A DNA stretch of 8,397 nt from Bacteroidaceae bacterium. Its GTDB lineage: Bacteria > Bacteroidota > Bacteroidia > Bacteroidales > Bacteroidaceae. The DNA is taken from contig JALNVG010000102.1 of NCBI GenBank assembly GCA_023227685.1, positions 1 to 8,397 of the forward strand, given 5' to 3'. Below, piece after piece: positions 1-7,044 of the stretch. Numbering within the stretch: the stretch's first letter is position 1; each line of letters begins with the position of its first letter. A program made the translations under genes and the position numbers. The notes beneath the pieces are model-generated. The model searched no databases and was not told the DNA's origin. It was given only the letters and a program-made list of their open reading frames with translations.

Positions 1-1338
1 ACAATTTCTGCTACTACGACCAATAAAAAGAATGTGATATTAACAGCCACCACTCAACTGACCATTGTAAAAAAAGCAACCGGCATAAGTTTGGATTATT
101 CTACTGTTACAATGGGCTTAAATTATAAAAAGACGTTGACAAGCACCAGAACCCCTACCGATGCATCGTATACTCACGTGACATGGAGTACATCCGATAG
201 CACTATTGTAGCAATAAGTGTTGATGGTGTGTTGACAGGCAAATCTTTGGGCACCGCAACCGTTACCGTTACCCTTGCCAATGGCGGTTCACCCCTATCA
301 GCAACCTGTGAGGTTACCGTTAAAGAATTAACCAGCACCGATGATGGTGCTGTTGTCAAACTCAATACACATACTCTCGGTCATGGAATCCCGATTATAT
401 TGCTTGGAGATGGATTTACCGATTCAGAAGTGACTGCTGGTGATTATGAAGCCGCGATGGAAGAGGCTCGTGACGATTTATTCTCCGTAGTACCGATAAC
501 AAAATTATATCAATATTTTGATGTCTATTATGTAACTGCGATTTCAAGCAGTAGTACCTTCGGAAAGGATAAGACAGCATTTGGCGTAAGTATAAGTTCT
601 TCTGATACAAAAATAACAGGTGATGATGATGCATGTATAGAATATGCCCAAAATGCGATAAGTAATATTCAACATTCATTAATTGTAGTTGTACTGAATA
701 TTAATAAATATGCGGGAACAACATATATGTATTATAATGCCTTTGGTAATACAACTTATAATTATTACTATTACTCTATCGCCTATTGCCCGATGAGCCG
801 TGAAACAAAAGAAAAAGGTATGGACTTTGCTTCCTTGATCCATCACGAGGCAATAGGACACGGATTGGCCAAACTGGGCGACGAATATTATTATGAAGAC
901 AACGGAACTATTCCTCAAACAAAAGTTAGTGACTATGAATCAGCCCAGAAATACGGATATTATAGCAACGGGGATTTCTCTAATGATTCAACCGATGTAT
1001 CATGGGGTAGCTTGCTGAGTAGTGGTAACTACACCTCCGAAGGATTAAGTATGTACGAAGGAGGATTTACTTATGCCTATGGTGTCTATCGTCCTACAGA
1101 GACAAGTATCATGTATGAAAATACAGGTGGTTTCAATGCACCTTCGCGAATGGCTATCTACAAGTATGTGAATCTGTTGGCAAATAAAGGTGATTGGACA
1201 TTTGACCTGAATACTTTTCTTACTTGGGACAAACAATTCCTTTCAACAAGAAAATCAAGTGCTACAAGATCTACTCGATCTTCGTCTTCTATATGGAAAC
1301 CGTTACATGCACCGAGATTAATGCCAATAAATAAATAA
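1..1338 (+). CDS. M64 (IgA peptidase) family zinc metallopeptidase with BIG2 domains, 5' truncated by window edge
   Basis: The reading frame is open from base 1, so the N-terminus lies outside the window and 445 residues are visible. A GTG at 34 is only an internal Val. Residues 1-26 (numbered from base 1) look like the end of one bacterial Ig-like (BIG2) domain. Residues about 28-108 are a complete BIG2 domain with the pattern VTWSTSDSTIVAISVDG followed by GTATVTV. From about residue 120 the protein matches peptidase family M64: an early IILLGDGFT segment, then HEAIGHGLAKLGDEY at 282-296, the zinc site HExxH with a downstream D-E (His282, Glu283, His287, Asp294). In M64 the two His and a later acidic residue bind zinc, and Glu is the catalytic base. 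The family is named after a clostridial IgA protease; the substrate here is unknown. The Ser/Arg-rich tail ends in PLHAPRLMPINK. Secretion is expected, but the signal sequence is off-window. No clear terminator follows. Confidence 0.88.
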   Translation, partial: TISATTTNKKNVILTATTQLTIVKKATGISLDYSTVTMGLNYKKTLTSTRTPTDASYTHVTWSTSDSTIVAISVDGVLTGKSLGTATVTVTLANGGSPLSATCEVTVKELTSTDDGAVVKLNTHTLGHGIPIILLGDGFTDSEVTAGDYEAAMEEARDDLFSVVPITKLYQYFDVYYVTAISSSSTFGKDKTAFGVSISSSDTKITGDDDACIEYAQNAISNIQHSLIVVVLNINKYAGTTYMYYNAFGNTTYNYYYYSIAYCPMSRETKEKGMDFASLIHHEAIGHGLAKLGDEYYYEDNGTIPQTKVSDYESAQKYGYYSNGDFSNDSTDVSWGSLLSSGNYTSEGLSMYEGGFTYAYGVYRPTETSIMYENTGGFNAPSRMAIYKYVNLLANKGDWTFDLNTFLTWDKQFLSTRKSSATRSTRSSSSIWKPLHAPRLMPINK

Positions 1339-1570
1339 TTTTAGTTTGGCCTGATGATTGTTAAAGGTATGAGGTTTGAAAGAAGATAAAGAGAATATCA
1401 TTACAGTAGTAATTGGTGATTAAAAGAAATTCTTTGTACGACAAGTTCTACCTGGAGATAAGTAAAAAAAAGTCAATGATAAAAAATAAAATCAGTTAAT
1501 TTGTAGTTGTAAAAGAATAATTGGTAGAAATATATATATAATTTAATAATGTTCAATCGGATAAAATAAA

Positions 1571-1578
1571 TATATTTG
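1571..1578 (+). promoter_or_regulatory. Putative Bacteroides -7 element for the GH2 gene
   Basis: TATATTTG fits the TAnnTTTG consensus exactly and lies 46 bp before the GH2 start, giving a predicted leader of about 40 nt. No convincing TTTG -33 box is present about 19 bp upstream (only GTTC at 1551-1554), and the surrounding DNA is very AT-rich. The rest of the gap from 1339 to 1624 shows no ORF or strong hairpin. Confidence 0.35.
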
Positions 1579-1624
1579 TGAATGGTTCTAAGATTCTTTT
1601 ATTCAAAAATAAAAACATATATAG

Positions 1625-4060
1625 ATGAATAATTTAAATAAAAAGATTGTAATTATATTAGCTTTATTTTTATTTGTTCCAATAATAAGCTTTGCCGTTC
1701 CCGGTTTTGGTCATCCGCGTTTGTTTGTTGATCATTGGAAATTTAAATTAGCATCCGGTAAAGAAGATTTATTGAATGTGACGAACTATGATAATTGGCG
1801 AACGGTGACATTGCCTCACGATTGGTCTATCGAGGGACCTTATAGTCCGAATAATGCTAGTGCTACGGGATTCTTACCAGGCGGAATGGGTTGGTATGAA
1901 AAAGACTTTGTTGTTCCGGCTGAGAAGAAAAGAGAAAAAGTATATATTTATTTTGAGGGTGTCTATAACCGCAGTACGGTCTATCTGAATGGTCATAAAT
2001 TGGGATATCGCCCCAATGGTTATATTTCTTTTCTGTATGATCTTACACCTTTTGTTAAATTCGGAGAAAATAACGAGATTAAAGTGCAGGTTGATCATAC
2101 ACGGTTTAATGATTCTCGTTGGTATACGGGGTCGGGTATTTATCGCGATGTCTATTTGGTTTATGCCGATCCGGTGCACCTCTCTCTCTGGGGACTATAT
2201 TGTAAAGTGGATCATATTACCAAGAAGAGTGCGGATCTATCGGTCGCAACTACGATAAAAAATGAATCATCGGCAACGGCCAAGGTGAATATAGAGCTTG
2301 AAGTGTATAATAAGCAATCGGGCGCGAAAGTGGCTTCTTCCTACAAGAAGATAACTCTTTTGTTGAATGATTCTCTAACTAGCCTTCAAACCCTGAAAAT
2401 CAAGAATCCCGAATTATGGTCGTTAGAACATCCTAATTTGTATAGTGTATTAGCAAAGATTTCAGTTAACGGCAAACTCTCCGAGACGGATGAAGTAACA
2501 ACAGGAGTTCGACAATTAGTCTTTGATGCCAATAAAGGCTTCCTTTTGAATGGCGTGAATACCAAGCTCAAGGGTGTTTGTATCCATCATGACGGGGGCT
2601 GCTTGGGCTCTGCCGTTCCTGAAGAAGTGTGGGCTCGGCGTTTGAAAAATCTCAAATCAATAGGTTGTAATGCCATTCGGTTGAGCCATAATCCTCAAGC
2701 CCCGTATATTTATGATCTCTGCGACAAATTGGGATTGGTAGTGATGGATGAGGCTTTTGACGAATGGGAATATCCCAAAAGGAAATGGGTTACAGGTTGG
2801 AATGAAGGGGCCCCTACTTTTGATGGGAATTATGATTTCTTTAAAGAGTGGGGCGAGCGCGATTTGAGAGATATGGTTCTTCGGGATCGCAACCATCCGA
2901 GTGTCATCATGTGGAGTATTGGTAATGAAATAGATTATCCTAATGACCCCTATTCACATCCCATCTTGGCTACGGGTACGATCAATCAGCCGGTACAGGG
3001 TGGTTATCTGCCTAATAATCCTCCTGCAGAGAGATTGGGCGATATTTCCAAACGATTAGTCTCCGTGGTGAAACAATATGACATCTCTCGTCCTGTGACG
3101 GCAGCTCTTGCTGGTGTTATCATGTCAAATGAAACGACCTATCCTTCAAATCTGGACATATGTGGTTATAATTATACGGAAGATCGTTATGAAATGGATC
3201 ATAAAAAGTATCCGGCTCGAGTGATTTATGGGAGTGAAAACAGTCAAAGTCTGAAATCCTGGAAGGTAGTTCGTGATAGTAAATATATTTTTGCCCAGTT
3301 CATATGGAGCGGAATTGATTATTTGGGGGAATCAGGTACTTGGCCCTCTCGAGGTTTTTATTCCGGTTTTTTAGATTTTGGAGGTTTCCTCAAACCGAGA
3401 GGCTATTTTCGTAGAGAGATGTGGTCTGAAAATCCCTCAGCATATATAGGTACCTATTTGTCGGATAAAACTGATAAGTCTCTTTCAGAGGATGCTTGGC
3501 CCTGCTGGAATTACGAAGAAGGACAAGTCGTTCGTGTAGTAAGTTATACCAATACGCCACAGGCGCGGTTGCTTCTTAACGGAAAGCAGGTTGGCGAAAT
3601 AAAGCCTTTTGATGAAAAGACCTTTATTACTTACTGGGATGTTCCATTTGCTCCCGGGACCCTTGAGGTTGAAGGTTTGGATCAATCGGCAACAAAGGTC
3701 TGCTCTTATGCCATTCAAACATCCGGTCGTCCTTATGCGATCTCTGCGATACCGGATGTAAGTATAATTAGCAAAAATCGTGGTGTTTCTCAGATAGTGG
3801 TAAATGTGGTTGATCAAAAAAATAATCCTGTATTTTTTTCGGATGACGAATTAACCTGCAATATTGAAGGCCCGGTTCGATTATTGGGCTTGGAATCAAG
3901 CAATAATACGGATATGGGAGATTATAAAGACAATAAGCAACGGGTGTATCACGGTCGATTGATAGCTTATGTCCAGTCTACCGGAGTCGCAGGTACTGCT
4001 CAAGTACATTTTAGTGCACCTTGGTTAAAGTCCGGAACTGTAAGAATAGTAATAAAATAA
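1625..4060 (+). CDS. Secreted glycoside hydrolase family 2 (beta-galactosidase-like)
   Basis: 811 residues, a usual length for this Bacteroidetes GH2 group. Residues 1-24 form a signal peptide (NKK, hydrophobic core, SFA before the predicted cut). There is no lipobox Cys, so a soluble periplasmic or exported enzyme is expected. Order of parts: jelly-roll sugar-binding domain about 30-180 (LPHDWSIEGP, GVYNRSTVYLNG, WYTGSGIYRDVYL); Ig-like domain about 185-300; TIM barrel about 305-600 with KGVCIHHDGG and RLSHNP. The acid/base is Glu435 in WSIGNEI and the nucleophile is Glu538 in YGSENS. A DUF4982-like segment follows at about 620-700 and a last beta-sandwich at about 705-811. It should remove terminal beta-linked sugars by the retaining mechanism. 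Galactose is the most likely sugar by resemblance, but beta-glucuronidase or beta-mannosidase activity cannot be excluded from sequence alone. No Shine-Dalgarno is visible, which is normal in Bacteroidota. Confidence 0.9.
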   Translation: MNNLNKKIVIILALFLFVPIISFAVPGFGHPRLFVDHWKFKLASGKEDLLNVTNYDNWRTVTLPHDWSIEGPYSPNNASATGFLPGGMGWYEKDFVVPAEKKREKVYIYFEGVYNRSTVYLNGHKLGYRPNGYISFLYDLTPFVKFGENNEIKVQVDHTRFNDSRWYTGSGIYRDVYLVYADPVHLSLWGLYCKVDHITKKSADLSVATTIKNESSATAKVNIELEVYNKQSGAKVASSYKKITLLLNDSLTSLQTLKIKNPELWSLEHPNLYSVLAKISVNGKLSETDEVTTGVRQLVFDANKGFLLNGVNTKLKGVCIHHDGGCLGSAVPEEVWARRLKNLKSIGCNAIRLSHNPQAPYIYDLCDKLGLVVMDEAFDEWEYPKRKWVTGWNEGAPTFDGNYDFFKEWGERDLRDMVLRDRNHPSVIMWSIGNEIDYPNDPYSHPILATGTINQPVQGGYLPNNPPAERLGDISKRLVSVVKQYDISRPVTAALAGVIMSNETTYPSNLDICGYNYTEDRYEMDHKKYPARVIYGSENSQSLKSWKVVRDSKYIFAQFIWSGIDYLGESGTWPSRGFYSGFLDFGGFLKPRGYFRREMWSENPSAYIGTYLSDKTDKSLSEDAWPCWNYEEGQVVRVVSYTNTPQARLLLNGKQVGEIKPFDEKTFITYWDVPFAPGTLEVEGLDQSATKVCSYAIQTSGRPYAISAIPDVSIISKNRGVSQIVVNVVDQKNNPVFFSDDELTCNIEGPVRLLGLESSNNTDMGDYKDNKQRVYHGRLIAYVQSTGVAGTAQVHFSAPWLKSGTVRIVIK

Positions 4061-4260
4061 AAAATATATCAGGCTTTTAATAACTTAAAAATTTGTATCG
4101 CATAAATGCGCTATGGTTAAATATAATTATATTTAATATATATTATGAACTATATACAAGAAGTCATTGTTTTACGTATAGCTTAAATGTGAGCTAAGTA
4201 TAGTTGAATAAACAGCAACTTATTAAAGAATTTACTAAATGATTTCAATTCAGAAAAAAA
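4061..4260. other. Intergenic region between GH2 and beta-barrel genes
   Basis: 200 bp of AT-rich DNA with no ORF. It holds a short CGCAT-AA-ATGCG palindrome (4099-4110) and a 5-bp TAGCT/AGCTA inverted repeat around 4180-4198. TATAGTTG at 4199-4206 is one mismatch from the -7 consensus but lacks a well-spaced -33 box. No promoter is called with confidence. Confidence 0.3.
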
Positions 4261-4764
4261 ATGAAAAAATTATTCTTTTCAGTAGTCTTCTTAATGTTAA
4301 TAATCTCGATTGCCCATGCGCAAAACTCCCTTCCCAAAGGTGAAACTCAGTTCAATGTGGGGGTAGGAATTTCAGATTATGGCTTGCCTGTTTATATCGG
4401 ACTAGATCACGCTATTAGTAGAGATATTACTCTCGGCGGAGAACTTTCATACAGAGGTTATAATGATACATGGGACAATTATGATTATCATCGTCACGTC
4501 TGGGGTATTTCAGGAAATGCAAATTATCATTTCAATAACCTGATGGAAATCCCCAGGAATTGGGACTTTTATGCAGGACTAAACCTCGGTTTTTATTCAT
4601 GGGATTCACCCGATGGTTATCACGGTGATCATTCTTCAGGTTTGGGATTGGGTGCACAAATAGGTGGCCGCTACTTTTTCAACGATAAAATAGGAGTTAA
4701 CCTTGAGTTCGGCGGGCATACAGAATTCTCGGGTGGTAAAATAGGGCTTACTATTAAACTGTAA
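4261..4764 (+). CDS. Small outer-membrane beta-barrel protein
   Basis: 167 residues. Residues 1-20 are a signal peptide (KK, hydrophobic core, AHA before Gln21). The mature part alternates polar and aromatic/hydrophobic residues in short strands (TQFNVGVGISD, ITLGGELSYRGY, WGISGNANYHF, WDFYAGLNLGFY, GLGLGAQIGGRYFF, IGVNLEFGGHTEF) and ends in GGKIGLTIKL, as expected of an eight-stranded barrel of the general outer_membrane_beta-barrel (PF13505-like) group. Two likely surface loops are rich in His, Asp and Tyr (about 66-80 and 113-126). The function is not known; such barrels may be adhesins, enzymes or structural proteins. The ATG follows an A-run with no Shine-Dalgarno sequence. It is 200 bp after the GH2 gene, so co-transcription is possible but not shown, and it is the last gene before a strong terminator. 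Confidence 0.78.
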   Translation: MKKLFFSVVFLMLIISIAHAQNSLPKGETQFNVGVGISDYGLPVYIGLDHAISRDITLGGELSYRGYNDTWDNYDYHRHVWGISGNANYHFNNLMEIPRNWDFYAGLNLGFYSWDSPDGYHGDHSSGLGLGAQIGGRYFFNDKIGVNLEFGGHTEFSGGKIGLTIKL

Positions 4765-4778
4765 ACAAGAAAAAATAA

Positions 4779-4809
4779 AAAAAGAGGCTACATTTAGTAG
4801 CCTCTTTTT
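4779..4809. terminator. Bidirectional intrinsic terminator
   Basis: A 13-bp perfect stem (AAAAAGAGGCTAC / GTAGCCTCTTTTT) with an ATTTA loop lies 15 bp after the barrel gene's stop. The A-run before and T-run after allow termination of both the rightward barrel transcript and the leftward CPBP transcript, which converge here. The stretch 4810-4886 holds nothing else recognisable. Confidence 0.9.
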
Positions 4810-4886
4810 ATTTAACTATAAGGAAGGCGCTCAATATCCCCCGATGATATCAAACATCAAAACAATAAAAGTGGTTGAATTAATCA

Positions 4887-5576
4887 TTAACGTATAAGTA
4901 AACTTAAATTAAGGAAAAAAATTGCTGAATCAAAAATAATATGAAAAGCCACACCATAAAAGAAACCTAAGTTAAGACGATAATATGTAATGATAGCACC
5001 TGTGACAAATTGTGGAAAGCAGAGAATACCGTATAAGAGGAAATAAGGTAAATAAAAATGATAATGAAAAAGATGAAGAAGTGCAAATACAATTACAGAT
5101 GTAATAATAACATATTTACCATATTTTTCTTTTAAAGTATTCCAATATCGCATTGGCATTTTATACAATAATACTGCAACTATAGCACAAATAGGAATCT
5201 TATATATAAGTTCTGTGTAATAACTTGTTTTAGTTATCATACTTAACAATATATATATAAAAATCGGAAATGATATAACAACATGTTTTTTCTTGAAATC
5301 CAATCCTAATCTAAAAGCAATCTCTTCTAAGAATGGACCGAATAACGTAGGATATAAATAGCCCCAAATATGATTGTACCTAGATTCTATAGAACTTGGT
5401 ATGAGATAATCTTTATTGACAAGATGAAAATGTTCCAAAGCTAAAAGAATAGATCCTAATAAAAATGCAATTATCATATACTTCAGAAAGGAATATATAC
5501 CTTTAACCATTATCGCTCTTTTTGAGAGAGAAAAGCTATCAGCTGTTGAATAAAAATCGTTAAACATAAAAGCCAT
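4887..5576 (-). CDS. CPBP family intramembrane metalloprotease (CAAX/Abi type)
   Basis: 229 residues, mostly transmembrane helices (about 27-48, 98-114, 125-138, 155-170, 173-195 and 203-225). The family (PF02517) motifs are all there: EEIAFR at 84-89 (Glu84, Glu85, Arg89), FALLH at 164-168 (His168), and FHIIFD at 211-216 (His212, Asp216). In CPBP proteins these residues form the glutamate/histidine active site inside the membrane. Family members process prenylated proteins in eukaryotes and act in bacteriocin self-immunity or peptide processing in bacteria. No bacteriocin or peptide partner is visible here, so the substrate is unknown. Base composition is clearly more AT-rich than the GH2 gene. 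The ATG at 5576 gives the longest product; Met4 and Met23 are alternatives. Met23 would leave room for a leader after a promoter overlapping the 5613-5629 palindrome. Confidence 0.85.
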   Translation of the reverse strand: MAFMFNDFYSTADSFSLSKRAIMVKGIYSFLKYMIIAFLLGSILLALEHFHLVNKDYLIPSSIESRYNHIWGYLYPTLFGPFLEEIAFRLGLDFKKKHVVISFPIFIYILLSMITKTSYYTELIYKIPICAIVAVLLYKMPMRYWNTLKEKYGKYVIITSVIVFALLHLFHYHFYLPYFLLYGILCFPQFVTGAIITYYRLNLGFFYGVAFHIIFDSAIFFLNLSLLIR

Positions 5577-5612
5577 ACTCTAAATATATTATAAATTTAT
5601 AATTATTTTCAA

Positions 5613-5629
5613 ATCGTTCAATGAACGAT
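5613..5629. promoter_or_regulatory. Palindromic candidate operator upstream of the CPBP gene
   Basis: ATCGTTCA-A-TGAACGAT is a perfect 8-bp inverted repeat around one central base, 37 bp before the CPBP start codon. Read leftward it is followed directly by TTG, so the TTTG of a possible -33 box overlaps its end; a TATATTTA -7-like box lies 21 bp further on, close to the first ATG. Size and symmetry resemble dimeric regulator sites such as TetR-type operators. No regulator gene is in view, so the identity is inferred. Confidence 0.45.
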
Positions 5630-5656
5630 ACTACTGATTCCATTCATAAAATAAAG

Positions 5657-5666
5657 GCTTCCCATT
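5657..5666 (+). repeat. Candidate left inverted repeat of the IS relic
   Basis: GCTTCCCATT, the exact reverse complement of the sequence at 6545-6554. Its outer bases do not match the right end, which fits decay of this end. Confidence 0.45.
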
Positions 5667-5831
5667 AAAACAATATTAAGAAAGAAGAGGGCGTAAAATA
5701 AACTGTGTCATAGTTTACTTTAATAATCTTTATCACTCTGGAAGCGGTTAGTTTCAAGGGAGTGGAGCACCCCACTCCTGCCGAGCGTCAAAATTACAAT
5801 ATTTTAAATAGTTCTCCAAATTTTATAGATT
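5667..5831. other. Unassigned segment inside the IS relic
   Basis: No reading frame here resembles an IS3 orfA. The segment holds an inverted repeat TAAACT/AGTTTA (5699-5704, 5712-5717) and a GC-rich hairpin GGAGTGG/CCACTCC (5759-5765, 5772-5778, six-base loop) that stands out from the AT-rich surroundings. The stretch from 5687 to 5716 looks to me like the end of a second, different IS, but this is only an impression. Confidence 0.3.
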
Positions 5832-6527
5832 AATGCCATAAAGGAAGCATCTGTTTTTGGTGACGGCTTTTGGAAGATTTATTCAAGACTGCGACGGGAA
5901 GGTAAACCGTGAAATCATAAAAGAGTGTATCGGGTATACACATCCATGCATTACAACAAACGCAGTAAGCTAAAGAAACGTTTGCTGGCAAGGGTTAAGT
6001 AGCCACTTGTGATTCCTTATTCCTAACCGAACATGGTCGATGGACTTTATAAATGACACGTTGATGGGTGGACGGAAGTTTCGCGTTCTAAATATATAGA
6101 TGACTTTGATCGTTCGGCCATAGCGCAAGAAATATCGATGTCTATGCCGGGGGAACGTGTAATAAAGATACTTGAAAAGGTTCTTTGGCTCAAAGGCAAG
6201 CCTGAAAGCATTCGTTGTGATAATGGTCCTGAGTTTATTTCGAATAAATTTCAAGTATGGTGTAAAGGAAAGGGGATAGAGATTAAATACACCCAGTTCG
6301 GTTATCCGACATAGAATAGTTATGTGGAACGCTTTAATGGAGGTTACAGACGTGAAGTACTTGATGCCTATATATTTAGGACTCTTACAGACGTCCGGGA
6401 AATAACCGAAGCATGGATGGATGACTACAATGAAAAACGACCACACGATTCATTGGGGGACATGTTCCCCAATGAATACAGAAGAAATTATGAAACTAAA
6501 ATAAATATGATTAATTTAGCAGTCTAA
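5832..6527 (+). pseudogene. IS3-family orfB transposase remnant
   Basis: Joining frames gives a recognisable C-terminal two thirds of an IS407-like OrfB: INAIKEASVFGDGFWKIYSR (HTH_21-like region), HKRVYRVY, then the integrase core with WSMDF, IRCDNGPEF, YVERFNGGYRRE and DYNEKRPHDSLGDMFPNEY. The DDE residues are kept: Asp at 6043-6045, Asp at 6219-6221 and Glu at 6327-6329, the last two separated by 35 residues as in IS3 enzymes. Damage: TGA at 5910 where Trp is expected, TAG at 6000, a net +1 shift near 6018-6026, a net -1 shift at 6097 (in the VLNI-x-DDF segment), and TAG at 6312 where PTQN is expected. The frame is position 0 (mod 3), then 1, then 0 again. The last open piece (6315-6527) is far too short to be active. 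The element cannot move by itself. Confidence 0.88.
6448..6477. repeat. 15+15-bp inverted repeat inside the transposase remnant
   Basis: ATTCATTGGGGGACA (6448-6462) is followed with no spacer by TGTTCCCCAATGAAT (6463-6477). All pairs match except G6459 with T6466, which is a G-U pair in RNA. It encodes DSLGDMFPNE, close to the orfB stop. Confidence 0.85.
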
Positions 6528-6544
6528 TTTAACTCTGTCCTAAA

Positions 6545-6554
6545 AATGGGAAGC
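6545..6554 (-). repeat. Candidate right inverted repeat of the IS relic
   Basis: AATGGGAAGC, 17 bases after the transposase stop and followed by TGACA. The position so close behind orfB is as expected for the right end of an IS3-family element. Confidence 0.5.
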
Positions 6555-6593
6555 TGACATTTACGAGGAAACTTACATGTTAATTTTGACGTA

Positions 6594-6625
6594 CAAATAT
6601 ATAAAACAAAAAGACATGCTACAAA
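6594..6625 (-). promoter_or_regulatory. Possible leftward promoter just outside the IS right end
   Basis: On the minus strand TTTG (6625-6622), a 20-base spacer and TATATTTG (6601-6594) match the Bacteroides pattern. Nothing obvious lies just downstream: a transcript would run antisense through the IS relic toward the CPBP gene. AT richness makes chance matches likely. Confidence 0.3.
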
Positions 6626-6787
6626 TGCTTTTTTTCTGTCTTGGGGATAAGTAGTATTAAAAAGTGCATATGTAGATAAAATTCGTGTATAAATCACATA
6701 AAAAAAATAAAAAAATCTGATTTATAAATATATTTTGAGTATGTTATAAGTTTTATGGATTGATCATTTCATATCTATCTAAAGAAT

Positions 6788-6813
6788 CCCCGAATTCTTT
6801 TCAGAACCCGGGG
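6788..6813. other. Imperfect GC-rich hairpin after the small membrane ORF
   Basis: CCCCGAATTC and GAACCCGGGG can pair as five plus three base pairs around two mismatches, with a TTTTCA loop. It lies 15 bp after the stop of the leftward 48-residue ORF. Only a weak T-rich tail follows on the minus strand, so a terminator role is uncertain. Confidence 0.3.
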
Positions 6814-6827
6814 GGCAAAATCGTCTC

Positions 6828-6974
6828 TCAAGAAAGCATAATTTCTACAGCGTAAAAATACTTATTTTTTTGGAAGAACAATTTTATCTCTTTCTTGAAT
6901 TTCCAACCAATGAAAATAATAACAAGGATTATAATAAGAGCAATTATAGACCAAACAAGATGAGATGCCTGCAT
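6828..6974 (-). CDS. Putative 48-residue single-pass membrane protein
   Basis: A short ORF with a strongly protein-like layout: MQASHLVW, a hydrophobic helix at about residues 6-23 (IIALIIILVIIF core), then a Lys-rich tail starting WKFKKEIKLFFQKNK. This predicts an inner-membrane protein with its basic end in the cytoplasm. I do not recognise the family. It lies leftward, about 140 nt after a consensus promoter at 7121-7151. An in-frame TAA at 6996-6998 stops an upstream extension; the codons in between (SEGWTLP) and the preceding open frame ending LPHHKKKETEKGSG are in the same phase, so a longer ancestral protein broken by one nonsense change is possible. A TTG at 6980 is an alternative start. 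An AAGG lies about 13 bases before the ATG. In AT-rich DNA hydrophobic short ORFs can also arise by chance. Confidence 0.4.
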   Translation of the reverse strand: MQASHLVWSIIALIIILVIIFIGWKFKKEIKLFFQKNKYFYAVEIMLS

Positions 6975-7044
6975 TGGCAAAGTCCAACCTTCGCTTTATC
7001 CGCTTCCTTTTTCTGTTTCCTTCTTTTTATGGTGTGGTAAAAAC

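Larger units (their letters stand above)
5652..6559 (+). mobile_element. Decayed IS3-family (IS407-like) insertion sequence relic
   Basis: The relic is defined by an orfB-type DDE transposase remnant and a 10-bp inverted repeat, GCTTCCCATT at 5657-5666 and AATGGGAAGC at 6545-6554. The right copy continues as TGACA, giving the TG...CA end usual for IS3 elements; the left copy has TAAAG where TGTCA is expected. At about 908 bp it is shorter than the roughly 1.2-1.3 kb of intact IS3 members. The orfA gene and the start of orfB cannot be found. I see no clear target duplication. Boundaries are approximate. Confidence 0.5.
6560..6827. other. AT-rich stretch without a recognised gene
   Basis: No plausible ORF on either strand. 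It contains A and T runs, one leftward promoter-like pair (6594-6625) and one imperfect GC-rich hairpin (6788-6813). Confidence 0.5.

Noticed and set aside
34..1338. GTG at 34 as the start of the M64 gene
   Set aside because: The frame is open to base 1 and residues upstream complete a BIG2 domain, so the gene runs off the left edge.
1421..1450. Imperfect TTGT-ACG-ACAA repeat after the M64 gene
   Set aside because: The perfect arms are only four bases and no T-run follows, so neither a terminator nor an operator is supported.
1874..3817. Several minus-strand and one plus-strand ORF within the GH2 gene
   Set aside because: They are out-of-frame readings of a well-supported GH2 coding region.
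4099..4110. CGCAT-AA-ATGCG palindrome
   Set aside because: The arms are only five bases and no promoter box is nearby; likely chance.
5970..6446. 158-codon minus-strand ORF
   Set aside because: It is antisense to the transposase remnant and has no recognisable domain; the plus-strand DDE motifs explain the sequence.
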